From Cerioporus squamosus (taxonomy: Eukaryota > Basidiomycota > Agaricomycetes > Polyporales > Polyporaceae): a stretch of 57,893 nt of DNA. The stretch covers positions 1 to 57,893 of the forward strand of contig JABYQS010000204.1 in NCBI GenBank assembly GCA_022592435.1. Direction: 5' to 3'. The notes under the pieces were generated by a model. That model saw only the letters and a list, made by a program, of their open reading frames with translations. It made no database searches and was not told the origin of the DNA. The translations under genes and the position numbers were made by a program. Positions 22,856 through 34,700 of this stretch are shown piece by piece; the first letter of the stretch is position 1; the number at the start of each line of letters is the position of its first letter.

Positions 22856-25800
22856 TTCACGATCGCGGTCGCCTCCCAGATCAGGCTTCGATGCCAGCAA
22901 CGTATCAGACGCGAGAGGAGTATAATTGCCGCGCAGCCAGCCACAGCCAGCAGCAATTCCGGGGGAAGGAACCGCACACGCGGGCGTGCCAACACGTCCT
23001 CGGGCGGGAGGCACGGGCCCTGCTGGGCAGGACGCGGCGTGGCCAACCGTGCACGGCCAGAAGGACAGCAGCCCGGCTCTCTCGAAAAGCCACATTTCGA
23101 CCAATTCCTGAGGTAAAGGAGACATGATTAGCGGCCTTTGGCACTCAGCCCGTTTGGCCTCGGTGTGGGAGTGTGACTTCTAGAAGACTCACCCCGCCTC
23201 GTGTCCCCCGCATGTCCGCCCTTTTAGGGCAGGCGCACCAAGCGCGTTTGCCTCTTGTGTCCTTTTACCCGACGCAAGCGGCGGCGCTTCGACACATGTT
23301 CTCGTGCGCCTGGAAAAATATGACCCACAACGCACATGAATGACTATTGAACCATGCATGCCTGCCCCGCCGCAAGCCGCCTCGCACGTTGTGTGTCGTC
23401 TGCTGGCAGCTGAGATAAGGGGCGCAGCAAACAAGGAGAGTAGGTAAGAGAAGGACCGGGGGAAAGGGCATCCAGCGATCTGCGCTGCCTCTTCTCGCTC
23501 GAAACGCGGACGGAATCGAATGCTCGCACTCTCACCGCGGCCGGGCACACTGAGCTTGCGCACGCCGGCTCCCACTTGCTGACGCGGGGAGCGCCTGGGG
23601 CCGCCTTGAGAGCGACACGACGACATCGGGGCGAATCGCATCCGCCCGAAAGGGGATCGGAGCCACACGAGTGCGATCGAGCTGCCATAACCAGTTGGTA
23701 CACCGTACGACCGCGGGTCCAGCCCATGGCGGTGAGAACCCTCGAATCGGGCGTGTGGAGACGAGATGCAGAGTGAGATGCCGTAACTACGCGAGATGAC
23801 AGATCGCTCACCGACACTGCTCCCATACCGCCGGCGAAAACCCCGCGAGCCTCTTCCTGACGGGATTGCACCGTGCTCTCCCCATCGCCGGTCCTGGGTC
23901 GACCGTCCAGGGCCTGCACCTGCGATACCGAACGGTGTGCCGTGAGTGAGGCCGCGGAAGCCTGGTCACGCCCGCTTCACAGGACAGCGGACATTGCTGC
24001 AGGCACTGCTCGCACGTATGGGAAGCACGTTCACGATGCCCGAGAGGGCCTGCACTCTGGCGGTAGGAAGCGCCGTCGCGTCGGCATGTATCAAGGAAGC
24101 CCTTCGACTGCTGCGAGGCGGCGTACGCGGTACACGTAGCGGGAGGGGCTAGACCCCCGGCGCCGCCTTACAGCGGGGGCGGCGGCGTTACCGCGCGCCA
24201 CGAAGGTGAGCCTGACGCGTCGGAAATGAGCTCATGGTGTGGAAATCCGCCATGCGCCTGCGCTGACGGAACTTGGAAGACAGGGAGAGGAGAGGAGGTT
24301 CTCGAGGAAGCTTGAGCTAGAGCAGATGCGGCGACGAACCTTGTGCGCCGTGCTTCTGAGGCAGCGGTGTGCGGGCGCCCCTCGCCTCAAGGCCATGCGG
24401 ACCGTGCGTTCTCGCATTGGCGGATAGGGCAAGCTGGCCACATCGAAGGCCACGCTGCAGAGACTCGACTCCGCGAGCTGTAACGGGACTGAATGCTTAC
24501 GACAACGTCCGACGTCGAGAAGTCCGATGCGAGGCGGGGCAGAACAAGGTTCTCAGCATCAGAGGAGAGAACTCTGAAGATGGGCGTCTGCGAGATAACG
24601 TAGCAGGAGGAAGTCGAGGAACGGCCAGACGAGAGTTACCTCGACAGCGCGAGATTGCGTCCTGCGTGCAATCACAGATTAGACAAGACGTCGTGGCTTC
24701 CCGAGTATAGCGAAGACGATCACCTCGAGTTTCCAGAGGCTGAGAGCGGACTACCATATCCGCGGATTTGATTCTGTTCACCGAACGATCGCAGCCAGAC
24801 TTCGCAGAGTTGGCCGTGGAGGAAGGCATCGCGGCGCCTAGATGTGGTCATTCAGTTGGGATTGTCATTGTCAGGTCTATAGCCTGAAGCGTATAGGTTG
24901 CTGACGAGAACATACGATCCGGGATCATCGTCATCAGTGCCCGAGACACGTACCTCTTCGGGGTAAAATGTGGCCGTCGTGCAACAGCGCAGCTTGATAA
25001 CAGACTCTCATAGAGATCGATCTGGCCGCTGAAGACGGCGGCACGGTCGGACGACCAGTGAACCCGGACGCGGGACGCGGACGAACGCGATGGCCGTCGG
25101 TAGCCGTTGGGCACAGGGCGATGGGAGACGCCATGCATTCTGACTACGCTATCTGTTCCCGCGTGTCGCTGTCAGTGTCAAGTGAAGCGTGGGCGGCGTG
25201 AGCGAGCTGCAGATATCGCGGCCATTGCCTGGGCTGAAAATACACACCTTGCGGTTTCTACTGCGTCCGAACGACCTGCCCTGCAGCGGCGAACCCAAAC
25301 TCCTCCTGGCTTGTCTCATGTCATGCGCGCGGTACCCTAGAACACTATTGCACGGACACAGGAGGACATCTCGACTCGCATGTAAGTAGCATATCGATGA
25401 ACCGTGCTAGGAGATATTCACCTGCATCGACACCTCCCGCGATGTGATAGATACTCTCGGGCTCGTGGGGCTCGTTGCGTGTAAACCTGACGTTCAACTT
25501 TTCAGGATTGTATGTCCATAGCGAGGACTGTGAGGAATTGCATCCACACGCCGTACGAGCGAGCAGCTAAACATACCAGAACCACATACATCGTACGTCA
25601 CGATCGTGTACGCCTGCACGACCGGCCTTGTTTGCTCTGCGTAGGAGGCGCACTTGATGAGTCGGGAGCACGCTCTTGGTCGCGACAATATCCCTTCCCT
25701 CCGCTGCTATCAGTGCTCCAAGAGGGCAGCTAGAAAGGCGCTATGTCTGCTGGTTGCCAATGACGTAGCACAGCATGGCTCATGAGTACCGTTCTTCAAT

Positions 25801-26956
25801 CAGACAGACAGATTCGAAGGCGAACTCACATGTCCATGCATCTCTGCGCGTCCCACACGCATAGAAGCACGCCACAGACAGCGTACTTGCACGAACAATC
25901 TGGCCGCTTCTTCTGGCCCTGACCGATCGTACTCCGCAACCTAAAGCATTAGGAGTCAGGCAGGAATGAATGCGTCCGAACCAACAGACTCACCTTGACC
26001 AATGGCAGTACGCGAACGCAGTCTGCAGCGTTAGGAATGATGCGTTCAGTCCTCGTGGAGGGCACAAACGCAGAGAACCCCGCCAATACAGGGCTCGAAA
26101 GGACACGCTGCAGACGACGGACATCTCAGCCCTGCATTCATGCACTTCGCTGCGTCTCTGCTAGCGAGCCACACTTGCGACGAGCTTCCCCTGGCACGTG
26201 TACTTACGAGATGCATGAACATACGCGAGACCGTCATCCACGCATACAGCGATCGATCGACGAGCGCAGAACGGAGGACTTGTTTGACTTTCCCTTGTAC
26301 CCGCGCAAGACAGACTGATCTCAACATCTCACACTGGAGCCCGCGCCATCACTACGTATGGTCAATGAATCGCACAGATCCCTGAAGACAGAGTTCGACT
26401 CACCACATGCCCGGATTTGCCCCATCTCCCGCTGTATGCGCACATCTCATCCCGGCAGGTGTCTCGAACGCGACAGCTCGATGTTGCAGGCCCGCCGCCC
26501 AAACACGTTTCCGCGGCACATGTCCGGGCTCAGTCGTGACGCGCTGCGCCTGCCTCGTGCTCGTATGTCTGATGCATCCATCTCTCGCTGAGCTCGTCTC
26601 TTACGGAGCGCGATGGCAAGACGCGATCTGTAGCAGCATCCCGCTGACAATCTTTTCTACATGTTCGAATCAGTAGCGAGACAAGCGAGCGAACGCGCCT
26701 AACTCACCTCGTGCCGGTATGTCGCGCTCTCTGCTCTCTCGGTGACTGTATGCGCACTCGCTCACATCCTCCAGCAGCGGTTTGGCGGTGCAGACGATGG
26801 ATTGGAATCCACGGTCGCGGTCGTCGTGGTCGGTGTCCAGGAGGAAACGAGCGCCGGGAGTGTGCGCTCGCTGCCGCAAACAGCCGGGAAGGACGTCGAG
26901 CAAGGCCAGACTCAGACGGACGCTCCAGGCCGGGCCATGGCTGGGTGAGGTCCGAG
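22856..26956. other. 4.1 kb without a recognisable gene
   Basis: No domain was recognised on either strand. Several GT-AG-like pairs occur at 24.5-26.5 kb, where short frames look weakly coding, so a decayed multi-exon gene is possible but cannot be assembled with consistent phase. No tRNA, rRNA or clear repeat was seen. Confidence 0.35.
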
Positions 26957-28738
26957 ATGGCTCCCAGTGCTGCTGACAGTGCGAACGTCTCTTGCCCCGT
27001 CTCCTCGCTCGGAGGTACGTCTGCGACACCCGCTCGCCGTCCCCGACGTCCCACCCGTCCCCGCACAGGCATGGGCCTCACCACCATCCGCGACATCATC
27101 GCCGAGCTCAACAGGCAGGCCGCGGAGCACCAGGCCCACCGGCTGCGGCTCATCAAGCAGATCACGACCGACCCCACGTACCAGGCAAGTCCCGCCGTCC
27201 CCTCGCGCAGGCCCGAGCAAGTTATAACCATCCACGCACCCGACGACCAGCGGGAGGTCAAGCGTTTGCAGGAGTCATACCACTGGAACGGCTACGGCGG
27301 CTCGGACAGCTGGCGCGTCTTCCTCGACATCCCCTCCGCAGACGCAAACAGCCCGCAGTTCAGCCCGACCGTCTGTGCCCTCGTGAACCAGGTGCACACG
27401 AACGAGGCCTCGCTCTCGTGCATCCGCGCGCGCATAGATGCACTCTCGACGTTCCTCCACCCTGTCTTGCGACTCCCGCCGGAGGTGCTCGTCCCCATCT
27501 TCAAGCTCGGCAGTCGCATGCCGCAGGACGATCCCATCCTCGGATCGTCTACGGGCCCGCGGCCCTTTCCGCTTGTCGTCGCCGCCGTATCTCGCCAATG
27601 GCGCGAGATAGCGATCAAAACGCCCGATCTGTGGACAAACATCACTATCCACCATCCCCGTCCGTACGGATGGATCCCGCTGTGTCTCGAGCGCTCACGT
27701 GGACAGCCCATAGACATAACCATCGACTGCCGTTCCTCCAGTCTCCTCACAGGACCCATGGTCGACCACTTGCTCTCAGTACTCATGCTCCACGTGCACC
27801 GATGGCGGCGCTTTGCGCTCACGACCTCCGACCCTGCGACAATCTACGTGGTGGGCTCGCGACTCGCGGATGCCCACGCGCCCATGCTACGGCACCTCCA
27901 GCTCTCCCTGAACGGCTCATCGGGGAATCAGGAGGTCATCCTCAACAAGATCCTCCAAGGCGGCGCCCAGGCGCTCACCTCCGTGCGCTTCGATTCCCTC
28001 GCCACCCCATGGGACTCGTCACCACTGGTAAACCTCACCACGCTCGATCTCCGCTGGCTTTGGCTCCAGACACGGCTGCATTATGAGCAGTTCCGACACT
28101 TGCTCTCTGCTTCGCCAAACATCCGCGCGCTCATCCTTCGGGGAACCTACATCAATCTTCATACAGGCCGCGCGTACCCTCCTCTATCAATCCCAACCCT
28201 ACGATATCTGGAGATCTCGGGCGACCACGTATGTCGGATGTCGTCCCTCCTCTCAACACCTGGCCTTACGGAACTCGCGCTCGCGAACCTCGACGAGACC
28301 GAGTTCCGCGAGTTCGTCGCGTCCCTGCCCCTGCCCAACGCCGACGGCAGCGGCGGCCGCTACCCCTCCCTCCAGTCGCTCTCTCTGCTCAACGCATCGA
28401 TGTGCACCCCCACGAAGCGCTTCACGCGCGCGTTGCCCACGATCACGCACCTGACGGTCATCAACTCGGCGACGTCCAAGTTCCTGCAGCTCTTCCGCAA
28501 GGAGCACGCGGACACGGAGGACAACGAGCTGAGCTGGCCGCACCTGCGCAAGCTGACGCTCGTCGACGAGGTGGACTACTTCCTCCTGTACGGCGTCGTG
28601 CGCGAGCGCGCGGCGCTCGACTCCCCGCTCGAGCGCATCGTGCTCAACGCGCCGTTCATCCACGACGAGAGCCTCCTCGCGACGCTCGAGAAGTTCGTCG
28701 AGGTCGACATCGTCAAAGGCGTCGACCTGGACCATTGA
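26957..28738 (+). CDS. F-box-like / leucine-rich domain protein
   Basis: A single-exon gene of 593 residues from ATG 26957. The frame is open further upstream, but that part is arginine-rich and has no other good start; the Met at 27071 (MGLTTIRDIIAEL) is an alternative. After a helical N-terminal region typical of basidiomycete F-box proteins (RDIIAELNRQAAEHQAHRLR) comes the F-box-like motif, at about residues 170-225: LRLPPEVLVPIFKLGS, then VAAVSRQWREIAIKTPDLW. The remainder is degenerate leucine-rich repeats (LVNLTTLDLRWLWL, LRYLEISGD, LTELALANL, LRKLTLVDE). Known F-box proteins recruit substrates to SCF ubiquitin ligases through Skp1. That role is inferred here and the substrate is unknown. 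Confidence 0.88.
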   Translation: MAPSAADSANVSCPVSSLGGTSATPARRPRRPTRPRTGMGLTTIRDIIAELNRQAAEHQAHRLRLIKQITTDPTYQASPAVPSRRPEQVITIHAPDDQREVKRLQESYHWNGYGGSDSWRVFLDIPSADANSPQFSPTVCALVNQVHTNEASLSCIRARIDALSTFLHPVLRLPPEVLVPIFKLGSRMPQDDPILGSSTGPRPFPLVVAAVSRQWREIAIKTPDLWTNITIHHPRPYGWIPLCLERSRGQPIDITIDCRSSSLLTGPMVDHLLSVLMLHVHRWRRFALTTSDPATIYVVGSRLADAHAPMLRHLQLSLNGSSGNQEVILNKILQGGAQALTSVRFDSLATPWDSSPLVNLTTLDLRWLWLQTRLHYEQFRHLLSASPNIRALILRGTYINLHTGRAYPPLSIPTLRYLEISGDHVCRMSSLLSTPGLTELALANLDETEFREFVASLPLPNADGSGGRYPSLQSLSLLNASMCTPTKRFTRALPTITHLTVINSATSKFLQLFRKEHADTEDNELSWPHLRKLTLVDEVDYFLLYGVVRERAALDSPLERIVLNAPFIHDESLLATLEKFVEVDIVKGVDLDH

Positions 28739-30017
28739 TCCCGTCGTCCACCCTCTACCATCTCCCATGCCCCATCCCCCATGAGCCCATCACCATCATG
28801 CATCGGATGTTTCTCGCTTGTTTCTGGGTCTCGAGTACTGTACTGCGTTAGTGTAGCATTATCCATCCCGTATCCTCGTCCTCGTCCTCGTCCGTCCGTC
28901 TTCTTCCGCTGCTTGGAATGTGTTGTTTTCATAGGCATAGGGGATCCTCACGTACATACTCATATGGCTCCAGTCTGGGTTTCGCGCACATGTAACACTT
29001 ACTATATGTCACGTCGGGTAGGAGCAACAGGTACTACTGTTTAGCCCCCCCACCCCTTGGCCGTGGTCGTAGTCGTGGTGTGCCCGACCGCCTCTTCGCG
29101 GTGAGTAGGTGTCCAAGTCGGATCTGCGGAGATCGCTCTTCCGCAGGGCTTCGGGTGAGTGTATCTGATCACTACCGAGGTGGATGGCACTGACATATGC
29201 GATAGATCTTCAGGCGCGATTCGAGGCATGACCAGTTCAATGGTAGCATCCTCCGCTGTGTTGTCTTGCTCAGGCTGACTATCATGGCACTATCACGGCG
29301 CGGTGGTGTCGCGGAGCTCTGTCGCCCGAAGACGAGACGATGATCCCCGCGCATGGACATGCCTACGTATACGGCCGGCCACGCGATCCGCGCCCTCCTC
29401 AGTCGAGCACCCCCAGCCGTTCTGCGAGATCCATTGATACGACATGCCCCCGCACACTGGCAGCGTGCGTTCCTCGTTCGAAGACCTCGAAGTCGAATCG
29501 GAAGTCGCTCATCATAAGTCAAGCTTATCCGCAATCCGCAATCTGGCTGTTAGCTCTTTAGCCTGCAGATCTCCACCGTCCCGCGATCCTGGGGCGGGCG
29601 GAGAAGATGCGCAGGTCGATACGGTGTGTCTTTATACTGCCTCCGTGGAGCGATGCACGGTGCAGATCCCCCGCCCAGTGCCAGTGGGGGCCGATGATCG
29701 ACATACATCATCTGGGACTCAGAGGAGCGGCGGACCTGGACTTGTGGGGGATCTGCAAGGTCAGGAGATTGACGTTGGTATGTCCGTCTGGAAGTCAGGT
29801 ACATATGCTCGGAGCCGGCGGTGAGTGGTGGATGGTGGGTGGTGATGCTGTTCGGATGGATCGTGTCTCTGACATTCTTGTCTCTTTCCTTTGCAGTGCG
29901 TACAGGAGGCTGCTGCCACAACGGTTTCGCGTATCAGATCGCGATTGCTCCTGCCTCCAACTTTGTGTATAGGGCGAATGTCGTCCGTAAGGCAGGCAGA
30001 AGACGAGCCCGGGCGCG
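28739..30017. other. 1.3 kb, weakly coding-like, no gene resolved
   Basis: Good-looking donor/acceptor pairs occur on the plus strand (for example GTGAGT at 29101 with CCGCAG near 29147, and GTGAGT at 29821 with TTGCAG near 29898). Some intervening frames look protein-like (for example CCHNGFAYQIAIAPASNFVY near 29910). I could not join them into one phase-consistent model. They may belong to the relic that follows. Confidence 0.3.
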
Positions 30018-30257
30018 GTGATGGTCGGAGGCCTCCAAGTTGCCACAATAACCAATAACGGGCGTAAATCTCCTCGTCGGCATGTCCGGATCTACGAGCT
30101 GACGTGGAGGCGAAAGTACGACGTCCCGAACGATATGTCTAGAGCCTTTTTTGTCGTGGCTGAAAACAACATACTCGTCGTTGCAGATCACTGCTTCAAC
30201 GTCAGCGACGGTCATCCTGAGGGCTTGAGACGAACGCCTCGCGACAGCGCTTCATAA
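30018..30257 (+). pseudogene. relic of the homeodomain-like family
   Basis: The frame contains KYDVPNDMSRAFFVVA...ADHCFNVSDGHPEG. This lines up with AYDILNGMSRVFIVVL...ADHFFNVSEWPDEP of the gene at 7741-8938. The similarity covers about 45 residues and then the frame ends. In a second frame downstream (about 30220-30360) DERLATALHNALERSYSG resembles either the next segment or the C-terminal block (DDHLAKALRTVLERMDSG) of the intact gene. The position of the donor GTATGT in the intact gene is ATATGT here. It is most simply a decayed or partial paralogue on the opposite strand 21 kb away. An intact but divergent multi-exon gene is not excluded. Confidence 0.5.
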
Positions 30258-30851
30258 TGCTCTCGAGAGGTCGTACTCGGGTACATGTGTTGGCGAACAT
30301 GCCGACAATGTTCGCTTAGCTTACGTTGTAGATCGAAGACAGGGCAGGAGAGGCATAAGTATCCTGTAGGAGTTGGGAACGGGGTTGTATGTTGGGGCTT
30401 CGGCCTGTCCCTCTCGTCGTCACAGTTCTGGTTTGCTGAACGTTTAGAGTTCAGGTGATCGACGGATAGGGAAGCCAGCGAAGTCGAAACTTAACCAAAC
30501 CAACAATTACTATACACACCTACATTCGCTGCATGTGTCCTCCGTCGCTCATCGCAAATGTGCGTCTTGATGTGCATTTCAAGACCCTGTTGGGTGGAAC
30601 AAGACGGCACAGATTTATATCGAGATGAAGCTCCATGTGGCGTACTATACAGACGACTGACATCGTGGTGGTGATCCAGCACGCTGGAGAGCATAACATA
30701 CCATGAGAGTAAAGCCCATTGACAGTCCGAGGGGAGAGTTTACGAGGAGGAAGAAGGAATGTAGGTTTCAGGGACGAGAGACGCTTCGAAGGTCCGCGTG
30801 AAGTGGACATAGACGAACAGACGGACGCAAGGAACCATGAGACTAAGACAG

Positions 30852-31769
30852 CTAGGCGGGACCTAGGTGTACCCTATAGCGAACGCCATTTGTCGTGCTC
30901 GACATCTCATCCAGGCCCAGGAAGTAGAGATGCTCCGTCCCAGAGAAGAAGTCGATCCCGCGGAAGACTTCCTCCGCAGAGTCCTCCTCGCCGTACAGAC
31001 GACCCCGTCTCTCGTTCCGCGCTTCCTCCATGCGCGGATGCGCATCGTAGAACCCGTGTCCGTCATCCTGCTTGTACAGCTCGCGGTCGATGCGAACGAG
31101 GACGTCCTCAACGGTGAGAGAGCGGCCGTCCTTGCGCGGCCCGACAGTCACGTCCCAACTGTCGCTTGAGTGCGCTCCTTGGAGGTGGATGACGCACGAC
31201 TTGCGCCCAGACGCGAAGGCGTGCGCCCGCAAGAAGTCAGCTCGGCCGACGCTGGCGAGGCGCATCTCCCTCACAGGCCAATCCAGTGGGAAACGCTGTA
31301 ACTCGCGACACAGGTCGGACGAAGAGCGTGGTGGAGAGGCCGTCGGGGAGGAAGAGGACGACACAGTGGAAGACCCTGCGACTGGTGATGCCGTCGTTAC
31401 GCTGGAGGGACTAGACTGCGTAAAGGAGGACTGTTTAGCGGGAGAGCCCGCTGGAGTCTGCGGCTGACTGGAGGCGCTGCCTATGCCTGCGCCGCATCCA
31501 GCGTCAGCGCAGCCACTGGCAGCCTGAGCGTTGGAGGTCGGACTACCCTCGTTTGCATCGTCCCTATGCAGCGTGCTTGGACTGGTCTCGGGCGTCCCGG
31601 GACTGGGTGTTGCTGGGAGAGAATGGGCAGGAAGGCGAGGAGCCGGTGGAGGTTGGTAGCGACCTTGCACAACGACGGGCGGGTCCTCCGAGAAGACGGG
31701 ATACTCCCGGGCAGCGTCATTGAAGCGAACGTCGTATCCCCGAGGGTTCGTACGGGGAGGAGAAGGCAT
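30852..31769 (-). CDS. DUF6699 domain protein (paralogue 5)
   Basis: A complete single-exon gene of 305 residues, ATG to stop. The N-terminus GYDVRFNDAAREYPVFSEDP matches the 3092 gene (NVRFHDAP...AVFTQDPP), and the linker repeats the PAPRLPAHSLPATPSPGTPE style. A long Ser/Thr/Pro tract (SSTVSSSSSPTASPPRSSS) separates this from the domain. The core is FPLDWPVREMRLASV, KSCVIHLQGAH, WDVTVGPRKDG, the helix LTVEDVLVRIDRELYK, then GRLYGEEDSAEEVFRGIDFF and LYFLGLDEMSS. Among the six family members here it is the sister of paralogue 1, now 27 kb away and inverted. Function unknown. Confidence 0.85.
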   Translation of the reverse strand: MPSPPRTNPRGYDVRFNDAAREYPVFSEDPPVVVQGRYQPPPAPRLPAHSLPATPSPGTPETSPSTLHRDDANEGSPTSNAQAASGCADAGCGAGIGSASSQPQTPAGSPAKQSSFTQSSPSSVTTASPVAGSSTVSSSSSPTASPPRSSSDLCRELQRFPLDWPVREMRLASVGRADFLRAHAFASGRKSCVIHLQGAHSSDSWDVTVGPRKDGRSLTVEDVLVRIDRELYKQDDGHGFYDAHPRMEEARNERRGRLYGEEDSAEEVFRGIDFFSGTEHLYFLGLDEMSSTTNGVRYRVHLGPA

Positions 31770-34700
31770 CTTGTCTTGCGTTGCAGCGGTTGTTCAGCGT
31801 GTTGGTGAGGAGAGAAGAGACATGTAAGCCACCCTTTTGTATGTCGCTGCCTGGCGCCGTCAGTTGTCGGCCTTGGAGACAAGTTCGCCGACTTACCTTT
31901 TTTTACCTGAGCTGACCCTGAAACACTGCCCGGTGACAGGCGCAGCGCGTTGTAATACTGCAGCTACTGAAATATTGTGGTTGGCCTACACTGCACCCCA
32001 GGTGCTCGTCCGAACAAGGCAAGTTGGTCTGCGCGGCAGTGTCAGCAAGATGGACGAGAAGTACGGGAGAAGCGGTGAACCTGCAAGCCCAAACAAAGGG
32101 AAGTGCTGGCAGCACATGCTTGCTCAGACCGTGATTTGTCGGGGGCACAAGGTTCGGTAGTGACGCGGCGCGGTCGCTGGGAAGCCTGAATAAGCATATG
32201 AGATCCGGCGAACGTAGAGAGCGCAGTCGGTCAAAGACGGGCATGCCACATAGGTAGAGTTCAACGTCTCGTGTTGTGCTGCGAAGGGAACTGCAGCCGC
32301 AGGAAAGGCAAGTTGCACAGAGCAACGACCCAACCAAGGGACGTACGGCAGGGGTATGCGAGACACATCACAGTTTGTGGTCGGACGCCCCGAAGCCATC
32401 AAACGTGCAACTGAATTGAGGCTGCGATTTCAACGGTGAATATCGCTGACATCGAAACGTCGGGCAACTGCGACTACGTACGACGCGTTGACATGCCCAG
32501 ACATCAGGAACACGCTCGCGGGTGGGACCGCTGCAGACGATTGGGGAACAGCATGATAGGGCATTGCCTCTTCCTCAGCCATTGCGATCCAACCATTAGT
32601 AGATGCTCCGACTGGAATCCGTTCATTGCAAACTCACTCGATATGTACGCGGCTACGATCTGCAGCTGGCAGCATGGCGAAGGCGGTGTCTTACACGACA
32701 CACGACGAGTCGGGACCTCACGAGATCCGCGTCGGGTGCCTGAGATGCGCAGGATCTTCCCGTGTCCGAAGTTTTGCAAATGCATTGTGGTTGTGGCGTC
32801 GAGGCGTGGCGTGAATAGCACCAGCTGGAACACTGAAGGCAACTTAGTGACTGCTTCACCATAACGAGAAGAGCGATGCACGATCGTACAAGGAGGTTGA
32901 GACCCCACGAGAGCGGGATGCCGTAGCCCTCAAGACGCGCGGGTGCTGTTATCGGTTGTGTGGCAAATGAGGGTGAAGGACTTGACGGCCGATGCTAACG
33001 GGATATATCAGTATGCCTCACGCGCAACGAAGGAGCCACGTGCTGAAGCACTGCTGCATTACACATAGAGTTATAGAACAGCAGAGGTGTACTCACGGCA
33101 GCTGCACTCGGTGGAGCGATATGTCGCTGTGCAGAGTCGACAAAGCTAGCAAGGCCCGAGGAAGCTCGGACAGCTCTCCCAGCGGACGAATATGTTGGCG
33201 AATCGGATCGGGGAGTATGTGCGAGTCGATACCAGCTGATCAAAGCCCCAAACGTGGAGATGACGGGATGACGGGGTGCCGGTATGTGGTCGAGCCAATT
33301 GCCGCGGCGCAGTCGGTGACCGTTAACGTCCGTCGTCGTCCAACACAATTGTGCACGCCATAAGGAAGACGTGCTGTGTGACCCGAGCACTTCCCATCTA
33401 GAGGCGACCCTGACAAGGACTGGCATCGGAATTGGGAGAAGAGAGGTTTCGATGCGAGAACGACGTCGTGGACCATCATCGAGTCGATGGCATCGCTGAG
33501 GTATACATGTCAGATCGTTGCTTAGCATCATGGGTGGAATGGATCCCACCTCGATTACACACGACTACTCCCGATATCGCGGCCACTTCCAATACTTCCA
33601 AGAGACCCTTAATGGTACATATGCGCGGTTCGACGTATGGCGCGAAGTGAGAGTCAGACTGGTCAAACACGAATGGTGAACACATTAGACTCGCGCATTT
33701 CTGCCAGCATGTACGATAGATGGCGAGTGCTTACCGATCGGAAGCCAGCCTCATGATAGAGGCAGCGTGCCTACTAGAAATACGAGGTCGCGGACGCATC
33801 TGGTGAGCAAGACGAGGAGTGGTGGGAGGTACGATACGGTGCCCTTGATACGGACAGTAGCACGGCACTAGTAGGTGCGGCTACCATGCCAGTGTCCCAG
33901 CTTCCGCGTCGAGGATTCGTCCACGAGGTGGTAAATAGGTCCTCGGTTTGCTCGCGGTCCCGTATATAACACTCCAAGGCTCCTGGAGATACATTCATGC
34001 GCTGGCGTACATGCGACCTCGGGCTGACACTCGTGCCACAGCCCAGATGACGCCAAAGCGAGTCCTAGGAAGTCAGAGCCCATACCGTCAGTCCTCCAGA
34101 AGAACAGATCACAATCACTGTACGCACCGTCAACCCCTTCCTGCTGCAGCACACCCGCCACGTGTCTTGCCACATCCTCGCCCAATCCCCACTGTCACCT
34201 TCCACAGCCCCTCGAGTCTCAACGTCCACCGTGCCGATTTCCGAGTCCTGACAGCTCCCAGATACGCAGTTTGCACGATCGTAGACGCACGCCACACCGC
34301 AGGACGAAGGATACCGGTACGAGGTCCGGTGAAATGAAGCGATCAACGATGATGTGGAGACGATCGGGGTGGTCCATGCGAGGCGAACGTCGATTGTCGA
34401 TTGGTGATCGAAGTGGACAGGGGCTATGGGTCCGTGTTGGTCCAGGAGAAGGTGGATATCGCGCTGCACGGGTGGCGCGAGAGAAGGGACAGGATCATAG
34501 GATGCGGTTTGGATGACGGTGGGAAGCGATGGACGGCAGGGGCGCCACATGTGCGATCTGCGACTGCGTGCGGTGGCGAGCGGGCATCCCACCCAGGCTC
34601 GATCTTCTAGCATGGTCCCAGCGAAGGCGTTGGGGAGGTTCGGAGGAGGAAAGAGCGGACGTGATGGAAGTGCGGAGGCACGACAGAGGGAAGAGCATGT

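Noticed and set aside
22400..22860. TATGGGTTA-rich repeats as a telomere-like or CRISPR-like array
   Set aside because: The repeats are degenerate and irregularly spaced, and they are bounded by terminal inverted repeats with TA flanks. This is a transposon, and fungi lack CRISPR.
26992..28086. 364-codon plus-strand frame inside the F-box gene
   Set aside because: It is an out-of-frame shadow rich in His/Arg/Pro. The F-box and leucine-rich motifs are all in the other frame.
34065..34613. 182-codon minus-strand frame as a gene
   Set aside because: It has no ATG near a sensible start and no domain, and an alternative frame over the same bases looks equally plausible. Evidence is insufficient for a call.
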